Part shown: piece by piece, positions 14,831 through 22,285 of the stretch
Position numbering within the stretch: the stretch's first letter is position 1
Layout: each line of letters opens with the position of its first letter
DNA from: Anaerolineae bacterium
Lineage (GTDB): Bacteria > Chloroflexota > Anaerolineae > Anaerolineales > Villigracilaceae
Length of the DNA: 37,531 nt
Direction: 5' to 3'
NCBI GenBank assembly: GCA_003130845.1
Contig: QEXW01000107.1
Coordinates: 1 to 37,531 of the forward strand
Translations under genes and position numbers: made by a program
The notes under the pieces: generated by a model
What the model was told of the DNA's origin: nothing
The model's input: only the letters and a program-made list of their open reading frames with translations
The model's database searches: none

Positions 14831-16948
14831 ATGACCATTCCCCCCAATGACCCCATCTTAACCCTTTCGGACCCCAAACTGTACCTTAACCGTGAACTGG
14901 GGATGCTTGAATTTCAGCGCCGGGTGCTGGAAGAAGCGCATGACGAGACCAATCCACTCTTAGAGCGAGTGAAATTTCTGGCGATTTTTGGCTCAAACAT
15001 GGATGAGTTCTTCATGGTGCGCGTCTCCGGCATCCGCAAACAGGTTGAAGCGCACATTCCAGATATTTCGATAGATGGGCGTACACCGCGCGATGTGTTA
15101 GCAGCCATTCGTAAGGTCTCTAATGCTTTGTATGAAGAAGCGCAACAGTGTTGGAGCAAGAAACTGTTGCCTAAGTTGGAGAAAGCCGGTGTGCATGTGC
15201 TCGATTATGCCAAGTTGAATGCTGCCCAAAAAGAGCGTGCCGATACCTACTTTCGCGACGTAGTGTTTCCAGTGTTGACGCCGTTAGCGCTTGACCCGGG
15301 GCATCCTTTTCCACATATCTCCAATCTTAGCTTGAACTTAGCGGTTGTCATCCGTGATTCAAGAGGAAACGAAAAGTTTGCTAGGTTGAAAGTACCAGAT
15401 ACCTTGCCGCGGCTGGTACCGGTCAAGCGCTCTTCTGGTGGTGAACGCAAGGATGGCACCATCCCTCGCCAGCACTATTTTGTCTGGCTAGAGCAAGTAA
15501 TTGCTGCCAACTTACGCATGTTGTTTCCGGGGATGGAGGTTGTCTCGGCGCATCCATTTCGTATCGTGCGTGACGCTGATGTAGAAATTCAAGAATTGGA
15601 AGCCGATGATTTGTTGGAAACCATGCAAGCCAGCATTCGGCGGCGTAAGTTTGGTTCCGTTGTACAGGTTGCTATCTATGAAACCATGCCGCAAAGTGTG
15701 CGCGAGTTGTTGCTTGAAAACCTAGAAGTACGTACAACCGATATTTACGTGCAAAGTGCACCGCTTGGTTTGGTGAGTTTGTGGCAGCTCTATAACACCC
15801 TCGAGTTGCATGAGTTGAAATATCCCCCCTATAAGCCGTTTGTGATTCCGGCTTTTCGACAAGTCGCGGAACCTGCCGATATTTTTGATGCCATTCGGCA
15901 AGAAAACTTGCTTCTTCATCATCCGTATGATTCTTTTACGCCGGTTGTGGATTTTTTGAACGCCGCTGCGCGTGACCCGCAGGTTCTTGCCATCAAACAG
16001 ACTCTCTATCGGGTAGGACAGAACTCCCCGGTTGTCGAAGCCCTGTTAGAAGCCTCGGAGCGTGGTAAGCAGGTGGCCGTGTTGGTGGAGTTGAAGGCCC
16101 GTTTTGATGAGGAGAGTAACATCGGTTGGGCCAGGCGGCTGGAGCAGGTGGGAGTGCATGTTGTGTATGGCTTGGTGGGGCTGAAGACGCATAGCAAAAT
16201 TGCCATGGTCGTGCGCCGTGAGGGGGACGGCATTCGACGCTATTTGCATTTGGCGACCGGTAACTATAACCCTTCGACGGCGCGCATCTACGAAGACTTG
16301 GGACTGTTTACCTGCGATGAGGATATGGGTGCAGATGCCACTGACTTATTCAACTACCTGACCGGTTATTCGACCAAGCAAGACTATAAAAAACTCCTGG
16401 TGGCGCCGGTCAACTTGCGCCGACGGCTTGAAGCGCTGATTGCGCGTGAAATTGGCCACGCCCGGGCAGGCAAAAAAGCACATCTGATTTTCAAAGTGAA
16501 TGCGATTGTAGACCAGCCCATCATTCAATTGCTCTATGAAGCCTCGCAAAGCGGTGTGCAAATTGACCTATTGGTGCGTGGAATCTGTTGCTTGCGACCG
16601 GGCATGAAAGGGATTAGCGAAAACATCCGTGTCACCAGCATTGTTGGTCGTTATCTGGAACATAGTCGCATCTATTATTTTTACAATGATGGAGCGGAAG
16701 AAATCTATTTGGGCAGCGCAGACCTGATGCCGCGCAACTTAGATCACCGCGTGGAAGTGGTCTTTCCGCTAGAAAAACCAGGCCATGTGCATTACATGAA
16801 AACCCAAGTTCTCGATGTGTATCTCAAGGATAACTTACGTGCGCGCATCATGAAACCGGATGGTACGTATGTTCGAATCAAACCGGACGATTCGCCCCTA
16901 GATATACAACAATGGCTGATGAGTCATAGGGTGGAGAAAAAAATGTAA
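14831..16948 (+). CDS. ppk1: Polyphosphate kinase 1
   Basis: PPK1 polymerises the gamma-phosphate of ATP into polyphosphate. The protein is full length (705 residues; E. coli PPK has 688), with the N-terminal YLNRELGMLEFQRRVLEEA, the head domain, and two PLD-like catalytic domains. His454 in LKTHSKIAMV and His611 in YLEHSRIYYF align with the catalytic histidines 435 and 592 of the E. coli enzyme, both with an offset of 19. Other conserved stretches are LKARFDEESNI and HLATGNYNPSTARIYEDLG. It lies 182 bases after the CHAD gene and is followed by a terminator. No Shine-Dalgarno sequence precedes the ATG at 14831. Confidence 0.97.
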   Translation: MTIPPNDPILTLSDPKLYLNRELGMLEFQRRVLEEAHDETNPLLERVKFLAIFGSNMDEFFMVRVSGIRKQVEAHIPDISIDGRTPRDVLAAIRKVSNALYEEAQQCWSKKLLPKLEKAGVHVLDYAKLNAAQKERADTYFRDVVFPVLTPLALDPGHPFPHISNLSLNLAVVIRDSRGNEKFARLKVPDTLPRLVPVKRSSGGERKDGTIPRQHYFVWLEQVIAANLRMLFPGMEVVSAHPFRIVRDADVEIQELEADDLLETMQASIRRRKFGSVVQVAIYETMPQSVRELLLENLEVRTTDIYVQSAPLGLVSLWQLYNTLELHELKYPPYKPFVIPAFRQVAEPADIFDAIRQENLLLHHPYDSFTPVVDFLNAAARDPQVLAIKQTLYRVGQNSPVVEALLEASERGKQVAVLVELKARFDEESNIGWARRLEQVGVHVVYGLVGLKTHSKIAMVVRREGDGIRRYLHLATGNYNPSTARIYEDLGLFTCDEDMGADATDLFNYLTGYSTKQDYKKLLVAPVNLRRRLEALIAREIGHARAGKKAHLIFKVNAIVDQPIIQLLYEASQSGVQIDLLVRGICCLRPGMKGISENIRVTSIVGRYLEHSRIYYFYNDGAEEIYLGSADLMPRNLDHRVEVVFPLEKPGHVHYMKTQVLDVYLKDNLRARIMKPDGTYVRIKPDDSPLDIQQWLMSHRVEKKM

Positions 16949-16949
16949 T

Positions 16950-16980
16950 CAACCAAGCGGGCACCCCGTTGGTTGCTTTG
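16950..16980. terminator. Terminator after ppk1
   Basis: CAACCAA-(G)-CGGG (16950-16961) pairs with CCCGTTGGTTG (16964-16974) with one bulged G, followed by CTTTGG. It lies between convergent genes and may serve both. Confidence 0.7.
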
Positions 16981-17002
16981 GCTTGTATGTCTTTTGCGTT
17001 GA

Positions 17003-17263
17003 TTATGCCTTTGAGCGGTTCACCAGGTAAAAAATTGCACGCACGCCGGTGATGAGCAATAAACTCGCCGAGAGAACACCGCCTAAAATCATTAAGTAGC
17101 GCCGTACTTGGGGCGATTTTTGTTGTAACCGGATGCTGGGCGTAACTTGAATGCGTTTGCGCACGGTTTGCACAAAAGTCTGCGAAGGGCGCACCGGGCG
17201 GAGGAGTTCTTGCAGTTTCAATTCGATAGGGTCAGGTGAACTCGGTGAGTTTTGCATTACCAT
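17003..17263 (-). CDS. Small single-pass membrane protein, possible anti-sigma-like partner
   Basis: From the ATG at 17263 this is an 86-residue protein with a hydrophilic N-terminal half (PIELKLQELLRPVRPSQTFV, then a basic helix) and one transmembrane segment near the C-terminus (YLMILGGVLSASLLLITGVRAIFYL). A longer frame from 17311 exists, but GGAG sits 7 bases before 17263 and overlaps the degV stop, which indicates translational coupling. The LLRPVRPSQTFVQTVRKRI stretch resembles the juxtamembrane part of some anti-sigma factors, but no zinc-finger motif is present. It is the last gene of the sigma-degV operon; an anti-sigma role is inference from position and topology. Confidence 0.7.
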   Translation of the reverse strand: MVMQNSPSSPDPIELKLQELLRPVRPSQTFVQTVRKRIQVTPSIRLQQKSPQVRRYLMILGGVLSASLLLITGVRAIFYLVNRSKA

Positions 17264-17267
17264 ACGA

Positions 17268-18110
17268 TTACTCCAAGGGGAAAAAGACAATCCCGACGGT
17301 GCCAGGGCCAAGGTTGGCAGCGACTGAAATGGAAAGGTCGGTCAGAAATAAGTCTCGGGTCTTGAACATGCGCCGGGCGCGCTCCATCAAATCGGTGCCG
17401 GCTTGCGGGTCGCGGGCATGGACGACGGACATCATTACCTCGCGCTCACCCACATATTCCTTGACCATTTCTAGCAACCGGTCGAGCGAGGCTTTGCGGG
17501 TTCGCACCTTTTCGGCCATATTCAATACTCCATCTTTGAGGACCGCGATTGGCTTGACATTAAGCATGGAAGCCAACGCGGCCTGAAGCGTTCCCACGCG
17601 TCCGCTCAGCCGTGCGTATTCGAGCGTATCAAGCGCTAGAATCACGCCGCAACGTGAGCGCAGGTCTTGCAGGTGCTTGAGAATTTCTTCCACGCTCTTG
17701 CCGGCGCGTTCTAAAATCCGCGCTTCACGGCACAGGATGCCAATCGCCGCTGAACCGCTCATCGAATCAAAGGGGATAATTTTGAATTGTTCGGCCAATT
17801 CTTGGGCAGCCGCTACGGCTGAAGCATAGGTGCCGGAAAGTTTACTTGTAACGTGAATGGAGAGAATTGTGTCACCCGCTTGGGCGATTTTTTTGTAGAA
17901 CTCGGTAAATTGATGGGGCGAGGGCTGGGAGGTCTTGGGAATGCGCTTGCTTTCATCTACAAGCCGATAGAAACCCTCTCGGTCTAGGTCTATCTCAGAC
18001 AGGTAGGTTGTTTCGCCAAAATGAATATTGATGGGGACAACTTGAACATCGTATTTCTCCTTCCATTCACTTGGCATATCTGCCGCGCCATCGGTGACAA
18101 TGCGTAACAT
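17268..18110 (-). CDS. DegV family fatty-acid-binding protein
   Basis: This 280-residue DegV-fold protein has the N-terminal IVTDGAADMPSEW, the TSQPSPHQFTEFY loop, SIHVTSKLSGTYASA for head-group binding, and DTLEYARLSGRVG. DegV/FakB proteins bind a fatty acid and present it to the kinase FakA for phosphorylation. No fakA is in the window, so the ligand is open. It has a strong ribosome-binding site (AGGAGGT, 6 bases before the ATG) and lies 30 bases after the ECF sigma gene, so it is probably in the same operon. It could link membrane lipid state to that regulator, though this is only positional evidence. Confidence 0.9.
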   Translation of the reverse strand: MLRIVTDGAADMPSEWKEKYDVQVVPINIHFGETTYLSEIDLDREGFYRLVDESKRIPKTSQPSPHQFTEFYKKIAQAGDTILSIHVTSKLSGTYASAVAAAQELAEQFKIIPFDSMSGSAAIGILCREARILERAGKSVEEILKHLQDLRSRCGVILALDTLEYARLSGRVGTLQAALASMLNVKPIAVLKDGVLNMAEKVRTRKASLDRLLEMVKEYVGEREVMMSVVHARDPQAGTDLMERARRMFKTRDLFLTDLSISVAANLGPGTVGIVFFPLE

Positions 18111-18140
18111 GTTGACCTCCTAACTTTGCCGGAATAAAAA

Positions 18141-18701
18141 TTATTCGTTGTATTCTTCCGCGCTGCCAATTTGGTCTCGCAACGAAAGCAGGGTCCGATG
18201 ATATAGGCTTTTCACTGCGCCTTCGCTGCGTCCCATGATTTGGCCGATTTCAGCGTTGGAAAGGTGTTCGACGAATTTCAAAATCAGCAACGTTTGACGC
18301 TCGGCAGGCAGAGAGCGGATGAGTCGCAGTAGGGCTTCTTGTTGTTCGTTGTGAACCAAGTTGGTTTCCGGATGTTCACCTTTTGCCACCAGCGGCGCAT
18401 CGGAGAGGGGAATTTCCTGCTTGCGGCTGCGGTCGCGGTGCCAATTGGCCAGCAGGTTATGGGCAATGCGGTATAACCAGGCCGAAAACGGCACCCCACG
18501 GTTAGTGTAGTTGACGATATGATTCATTGCCCGTTGAAAAACACGCGCTGTTAAGTCCTCGGCATCGTCTTGGTTGCCGGTGCGATAGTATACGTAGTTG
18601 AAAATCCGGTCCACATACCGCTCGTAGAGCATGCCAAACGCTTCGCGGTCACCGCGTGCGGCCAGTGCCAGAATTTCTTCTTCTTGCATTGGTTCATCCA
18701 A
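18141..18701 (-). CDS. ECF-type RNA polymerase sigma factor
   Basis: This 186-residue sigma-70 family protein has region 2 at about residues 15-85 (FGMLYERYVDRIFNYVYYRTGNQ followed by DAEDLTARVFQRA and FSAWLYRIAHNLLANWHRD) and region 4 at about 120-172 (LPAERQTLLILKFVEHLSNAEIGQIMGRSEGAVKSLYHRTLLSL). Regions 1.1 and 3 are absent, as in ECF factors. The start is either TTG at 18701 or ATG at 18689; an AGGA about 8-10 bases before the TTG slightly favours the longer form. No classical zinc-binding anti-sigma gene follows; degV and a small membrane protein do. It may read its own promoter or those of surface genes nearby, but the targets cannot be told. Confidence 0.9.
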   Translation of the reverse strand: MDEPMQEEEILALAARGDREAFGMLYERYVDRIFNYVYYRTGNQDDAEDLTARVFQRAMNHIVNYTNRGVPFSAWLYRIAHNLLANWHRDRSRKQEIPLSDAPLVAKGEHPETNLVHNEQQEALLRLIRSLPAERQTLLILKFVEHLSNAEIGQIMGRSEGAVKSLYHRTLLSLRDQIGSAEEYNE

Positions 18702-18714
18702 GGCGGTTGTCCTA

Positions 18715-18744
18715 CCGGCGGTTTGTAAAGATTAACCCCGCCGG
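18715..18744 (-). promoter_or_regulatory. Hairpin in the leader of the ECF sigma gene
   Basis: CCGGCGG and CCGCCGG form a 7-bp GC-rich stem (18738-18744 with 18715-18721) immediately upstream of the TAGGA ribosome-binding site. It could influence translation of the sigma factor. Confidence 0.3.
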
Positions 18745-18770
18745 ATTTAAGAAGTTTCTGAAGAGTAATG

Positions 18771-18779
18771 AGTATAACA
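18771..18779 (-). promoter_or_regulatory. Extended -10 promoter of the sigma-degV operon
   Basis: On the - strand the sequence TGT-TATACT is an extended -10 element. It lies about 70 bases before the start codon. No good -35 is seen, as is common for extended -10 promoters. Confidence 0.45.
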
Positions 18780-18883
18780 TGTGCTGGCGCAGGAGAAAAC
18801 AAACTTCTGTGATTGTTAGCCGCCCGACACTTTTGAGCCGACTCGTGTAGCAAGGGTGGTTGGTTTGGAATGTGGGGGAAAAG

Positions 18884-18917
18884 AAACGTCTTTGCCGAGA
18901 TTGCGACAAAGACGTTT
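18884..18917 (-). terminator. Terminator of the dockerin protein gene
   Basis: An 11-bp perfect stem (AAACGTCTTTG 18884-18894 with CAAAGACGTTT 18907-18917), followed on the - strand by CTTTTCC, 24 bases after the stop codon at 18942. Confidence 0.85.
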
Positions 18918-18941
18918 GCTAATGGTTGTGGCGATGAGTTG

Positions 18942-20840
18942 TTATGGCCAAGGGATGGGGCCGATTTGGCGATAGTTGCGGGCTATCGGTTGTAAATCAA
19001 AGAAATTGATAGCACCATCGGCATTCAGGTCAGCCGCAGCGGGTAAAGTTCCGTTGTAGTTCATGCCGATGGTCATCGCGTCGAATTGGTCAATCACGTT
19101 GTTGGCGTCTATATCTCCAAATAAGAGTGTGACAGCTGTGAGCGAAAGACTCTGTCCGGCTGCAATGCTTATTCGACCTGTTGCCTGTAGGGAACCTTCG
19201 GCCTGTGCAAACAACAAGTAATTTCCGGGAAAGACTTCAGGGAACTGAAATGTTCCGTTGGCTTGGGTCGTTTGTGTCAGAACAAGGGATGAGTCTTCAC
19301 TCTTTAAGGTGATTAGGGCTGGCTTGCTAGAAACTACCTGTCCCAAGAGAATGCCATGCGTGGCAACCTCTGCGGTTGGCGAGGGGGTAGGTAGGTTGGA
19401 AGCGACGGTTAGAATGGCGCTGCGGGAGGCTAATTCGGTAAGTTCTTGCTCGTTGCGTGCAACACGGGCCGCGCAGGCGATGGTGGTTTGACCTTCACGC
19501 AGGCCCTGTATATCGAAGGTGAAAGCAACACCGTTGCTGGTGGCTTTGTATCCTTGGCTGCCAACGATGGCAATGATGAAAGCGCCAGCCGTTGGATTGT
19601 TAATGGCTACGACCGGGTCGTTGCCAAACAGATTCGAGGCCGCTAGATTGCTGATGCTTATCACCTCGGCCTGGTAGGTACAGGTAAATTCCGCGCCGGA
19701 GAGCCCCTCTTGGGGAACATTAACGAGCTGTACACCGGCTTGGGTGGTCTTGCCAATTTGAATTTCCGGCGTTTGGATTTGAACTTCGGCGTATGGTTCT
19801 ACCGGCGGTGGCTCGGAAGATTGCTGCCAACAATTTTGAGAGATGTATGGTATGGCGGGGTGCAAATCTGGCCAATCAACCAGGTTTTCGGAGTACCAGG
19901 CGTCCCAGGTATAAAAACCAAAGCCTTCTAGCCCAACGTTGATGGCTTGGCAGGAAACGGTTTGTAGTTCTTGCAATGTAAATTTGCGTGCGTATTTGCT
20001 GCCGGTGATGGTAAAGGTTTGTACAATCCAGACCAGCTCGGCTTTGGCTTGCGCCTTATTTAACCGAGCGCGGTCTTGCCGTAAGTAATTTAACGCTTTT
20101 TCGCAACTCCCTTCAGCGCCGCCGGCGCAGTGTTGCCAGGTGATGAAAACATCGGCGATTTGGTCAATTTCCTTGTCTTCCAGGCTTTCGTGACCATCTA
20201 TGTTGTCAATGTAATTCCAAACCTTGATGTCACTGCGTCCGAGCTGGGTGGTATATTCTTTGATTTGCCGCTTTAATCCCGCCATTTCTTGTTCGGTCAT
20301 TTTGCACGACCAATAGGGTTCGTGTGCGTTAATCATGCCTATCCAGTTCTTGTATTCTGCTAAGACGTTCATCATGGGTTTGAGCAAGTCAATGTTTCCA
20401 TCGGGGTATCCTGCCGGATAGGGCATGGAGCAGTTTTCACGGAGTTGGGCTTTGGCCGGGTAAATCACCACGTTAATTCCGGCATCTTTGGCGGCTTGCA
20501 TGAAGGACCGCCAAGAGGCTGGCCGGGCATCTACGCTCATTTGCTGGATGACGGTGTTGATGCCCATCGCGCGCAGGCGAGGCAAATCAGCCAGATTGCG
20601 CACTTGGTCAACCAAATAATACTGTTGGGTGTTCGATGCCAAGGGTGGTGTTTGGCTTTGGGATGGCGGGATGGTTGCGTCTTGCTGAGCGGGTGTTTCT
20701 GGTTTGCTTAAAGGCGGTTCTGTGTTTGTAGGCAACAATGAGAATGGACTTGTCGTCTCCGCATTTGCCCCGTTGAATGCAATCAGCACCAATAAAACGA
20801 TAAGGAACCCCCAGGGAATGCGAATCAGTTTCGACACCAT
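18942..20840 (-). CDS. Secreted barrel-like protein with cohesin-like and dockerin domains
   Basis: This is a 632-residue exported protein. Residues 1-28 form a signal peptide (IPWGFLIVLLVLIAFNGANA), followed by a Pro/Ser/Gln-rich linker. Residues 72-345 look like a TIM-barrel, glycoside-hydrolase-type domain (LRAMGINTVIQQMS, INVVIYPAKAQL, WIGMINAHEPYW, VWNYIDNIDG, GFGFYTWDAWY). Residues 355-490 resemble a cohesin-type beta domain (VQIQTPEIQIGKTTQAGVQL, LSGAEFTCTY). Residues 500-570 are CnaB/carboxypeptidase-regulatory-like. Residues 575-632 are a type I dockerin with two Ca2+ loops, GDIDANNVIDQFD and DLNADGAINFFDL. Substrate and catalytic acids are not identified. The ATG has AAAGGAAAGG upstream. 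It may act on or anchor to the surface polymer made by the neighbouring locus. Confidence 0.82.
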   Translation of the reverse strand: MVSKLIRIPWGFLIVLLVLIAFNGANAETTSPFSLLPTNTEPPLSKPETPAQQDATIPPSQSQTPPLASNTQQYYLVDQVRNLADLPRLRAMGINTVIQQMSVDARPASWRSFMQAAKDAGINVVIYPAKAQLRENCSMPYPAGYPDGNIDLLKPMMNVLAEYKNWIGMINAHEPYWSCKMTEQEMAGLKRQIKEYTTQLGRSDIKVWNYIDNIDGHESLEDKEIDQIADVFITWQHCAGGAEGSCEKALNYLRQDRARLNKAQAKAELVWIVQTFTITGSKYARKFTLQELQTVSCQAINVGLEGFGFYTWDAWYSENLVDWPDLHPAIPYISQNCWQQSSEPPPVEPYAEVQIQTPEIQIGKTTQAGVQLVNVPQEGLSGAEFTCTYQAEVISISNLAASNLFGNDPVVAINNPTAGAFIIAIVGSQGYKATSNGVAFTFDIQGLREGQTTIACAARVARNEQELTELASRSAILTVASNLPTPSPTAEVATHGILLGQVVSSKPALITLKSEDSSLVLTQTTQANGTFQFPEVFPGNYLLFAQAEGSLQATGRISIAAGQSLSLTAVTLLFGDIDANNVIDQFDAMTIGMNYNGTLPAAADLNADGAINFFDLQPIARNYRQIGPIPWP

Positions 20841-20889
20841 ATACCTTTCCTTTCAGTTGTTATCTCCTGTATTTCACAGGATAGACACG

Positions 20890-20920
20890 AGTACAGAAAC
20901 CGACCGGTATTGTGCGTCAA
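20890..20920 (-). promoter_or_regulatory. Candidate promoter of the dockerin protein gene
   Basis: TTGACG (20920-20915) and TGTACT (20895-20890) on the - strand, with a long 19-base spacer. A small hairpin CCTGT/ACAGG (20866-20880) lies in the leader. The rest of the 293-base gap (20841-21133) holds only the two hairpins listed separately. Confidence 0.3.
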
Positions 20921-21030
20921 CGAGAAACGGTTATCTGTACGCCACATCTGGCCGCAAGCGTATCTTGCCCAAACAGAGGTGGAGACAAATCAACGTTTCG
21001 GCGTTTGGAAAGGCTTTTGGTTCGGTGAGA

Positions 21031-21084
21031 AACAATAAGGGGGAGATTCGCAACAGCGAATCTCCGTTTCTGGGGCTTATTGTT
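21031..21084 (-). terminator. Nested inverted repeat, distal terminator of the polysaccharide operon
   Basis: An inner 10-bp stem, GGAGATTCGC/GCGAATCTCC (21042-21051 with 21056-21065), has a 4-base loop. It is enclosed by a second 9-bp pair, AACAATAAG/CTTATTGTT (21031-21039 with 21076-21084). On the - strand the inner stem is followed by CCCTTATTGTTTC. Confidence 0.7.
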
Positions 21085-21100
21085 CATAATACATAAGAAC

Positions 21101-21135
21101 AGGGGTTGAATCATGATAAATTCATTTCAACCCTT
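21101..21135 (-). terminator. Proximal hairpin at the aminotransferase stop codon
   Basis: AGGGGTTGAA (21101-21110) pairs with TTCAACCCTT (21126-21135) over a 15-base loop, with one G-T pair, starting inside the stop codon of the aminotransferase gene. The T run is weak, so it may protect the 3' end or act together with the next hairpin. Confidence 0.5.
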
Positions 21136-22285
21136 AAGGTGGCATGGGTGTAGTGCTGAGAATCGTCTGTATTTCTTGGACCACGCTCATTACGTCTTCT
21201 TTTTTCATCATTGGGTAGAGTGGCAGGGTGATTTCGCGCCGGGCAATCTCTTCTGTGAACGGCAGGGCTGCCCCATTCACCAGGCTGCGATAGGCAGTGA
21301 AGCGATGGGTAGGGGGGTAGTGAATGCTGGTCTGGATGCCTTGGGCTTTAAGGTGTTCCATCACCTGTGTGCGCTCGATGTGGGCAGGCAGCAGGGCTGG
21401 TAGAATGTGGTACGAGGACTGACCGGCGTGAGAGGCAAAGGGGATGGTGACTTCCGGTGTGAGTTTTTGCATGGTCTCTCGATAAAGTTGGGTAAGTTCT
21501 GCGCGGCGGGCGTTATTGCGAGGGAGTTTTTTCAATTGTTCTCGCCCTAGCGCTGCCCGGATTTCGTCAATGCGGTAGTTGTACCCCAATTCGACCACGT
21601 CGTAACTGAAGGCGTGGCCTTTGTGCCGGTCCCAGGTGAGGGTGGTCATACCATGAGAGCGGAAGATGCGCAGTTTTTCGTACAAGTCTTCGCGGTTGGT
21701 GGTCAACATGCCGCCTTCGCCGGTGGTCATGTTTTTGTTCGAAAAGAAGCTGAAGCAGCCTATAGCGCCCCACGTGCCAAGTGGACGCCCTGCCAACATG
21801 GCACCAACCCCATGGGCATTATCTTCGATGACTTCTAACCCGTGTTCAGCAGCGATTTGCATGATGCGCAGCATGTCACACGGATAGCCAGCGTAATGAA
21901 CCACGAGAATGGCGCGCGTTTTGGGGGTGATGTGTTTTTGAATTTCTGCCGGAGAGATGTTGAAATCTGTGTAACCATTCACATCGGCAAAGACGGGGGT
22001 GGCCCCCACGTAGCGGACGGCATTTGCAGTAGCGACGAAGGTCAAAGATGGCACAATCACTTCGTCACCTGGCCCGAGGCCGAGCGCCAAGCAGGCCATG
22101 TGTAAAGCTGCCGTTGCGTTGGAGACGCTTAGGGCATATTTGGCACCGGTAAAGGCAGCAAATTCTTGCTCAAATTGCTGGGTAACACCACCCATCGTGA
22201 GCCATTTACTCTCTAGTACTGCCAACACCGCCGCCGATTCTTCAGGGCCAAAGTCAATATCAGCCAGGGGAATGCGCCAATTCAT
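21134..22285 (-). CDS. DegT/DnrJ/EryC1/StrS family sugar aminotransferase
   Basis: This PLP-dependent enzyme transfers an amino group to a keto nucleotide-sugar. Motifs include VLESKWLTMGGVTQQFE, VSNATAALHMACLALGLGPGDEVIVPSLTFVA, VIEDNAHGVGA and the Schiff-base lysine in FFSNKNMTTGEGGML. From the ATG at 22285 it has 383 residues, the family size. An in-frame start at 22315 also exists, but 22285 has GGAGGAG 8 bases upstream and forms an ATGA overlap with the stop of the nucleotidyltransferase gene. With the LegB-like dehydratase two genes upstream it probably makes an NDP-4-amino-4,6-dideoxyhexose, as LegC-type enzymes do. It is the last gene of the operon. Confidence 0.92.
   Translation of the reverse strand: MNWRIPLADIDFGPEESAAVLAVLESKWLTMGGVTQQFEQEFAAFTGAKYALSVSNATAALHMACLALGLGPGDEVIVPSLTFVATANAVRYVGATPVFADVNGYTDFNISPAEIQKHITPKTRAILVVHYAGYPCDMLRIMQIAAEHGLEVIEDNAHGVGAMLAGRPLGTWGAIGCFSFFSNKNMTTGEGGMLTTNREDLYEKLRIFRSHGMTTLTWDRHKGHAFSYDVVELGYNYRIDEIRAALGREQLKKLPRNNARRAELTQLYRETMQKLTPEVTIPFASHAGQSSYHILPALLPAHIERTQVMEHLKAQGIQTSIHYPPTHRFTAYRSLVNGAALPFTEEIARREITLPLYPMMKKEDVMSVVQEIQTILSTTPMPP

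Noticed and set aside
17264-17311. 16-residue N-terminal extension of the small membrane protein
   Set aside because: It would overlap the end of degV, while the ATG at 17263 has a good ribosome-binding site overlapping the degV stop.
18141-20840. A mobile element carrying the sigma operon and the dockerin gene
   Set aside because: No transposase, integrase, terminal repeats or tRNA junction were found around this block.
20917-21114. 65-residue - strand ORF between the dockerin protein and the aminotransferase
   Set aside because: It spans the nested terminator repeat and shows no family features or ribosome-binding site.
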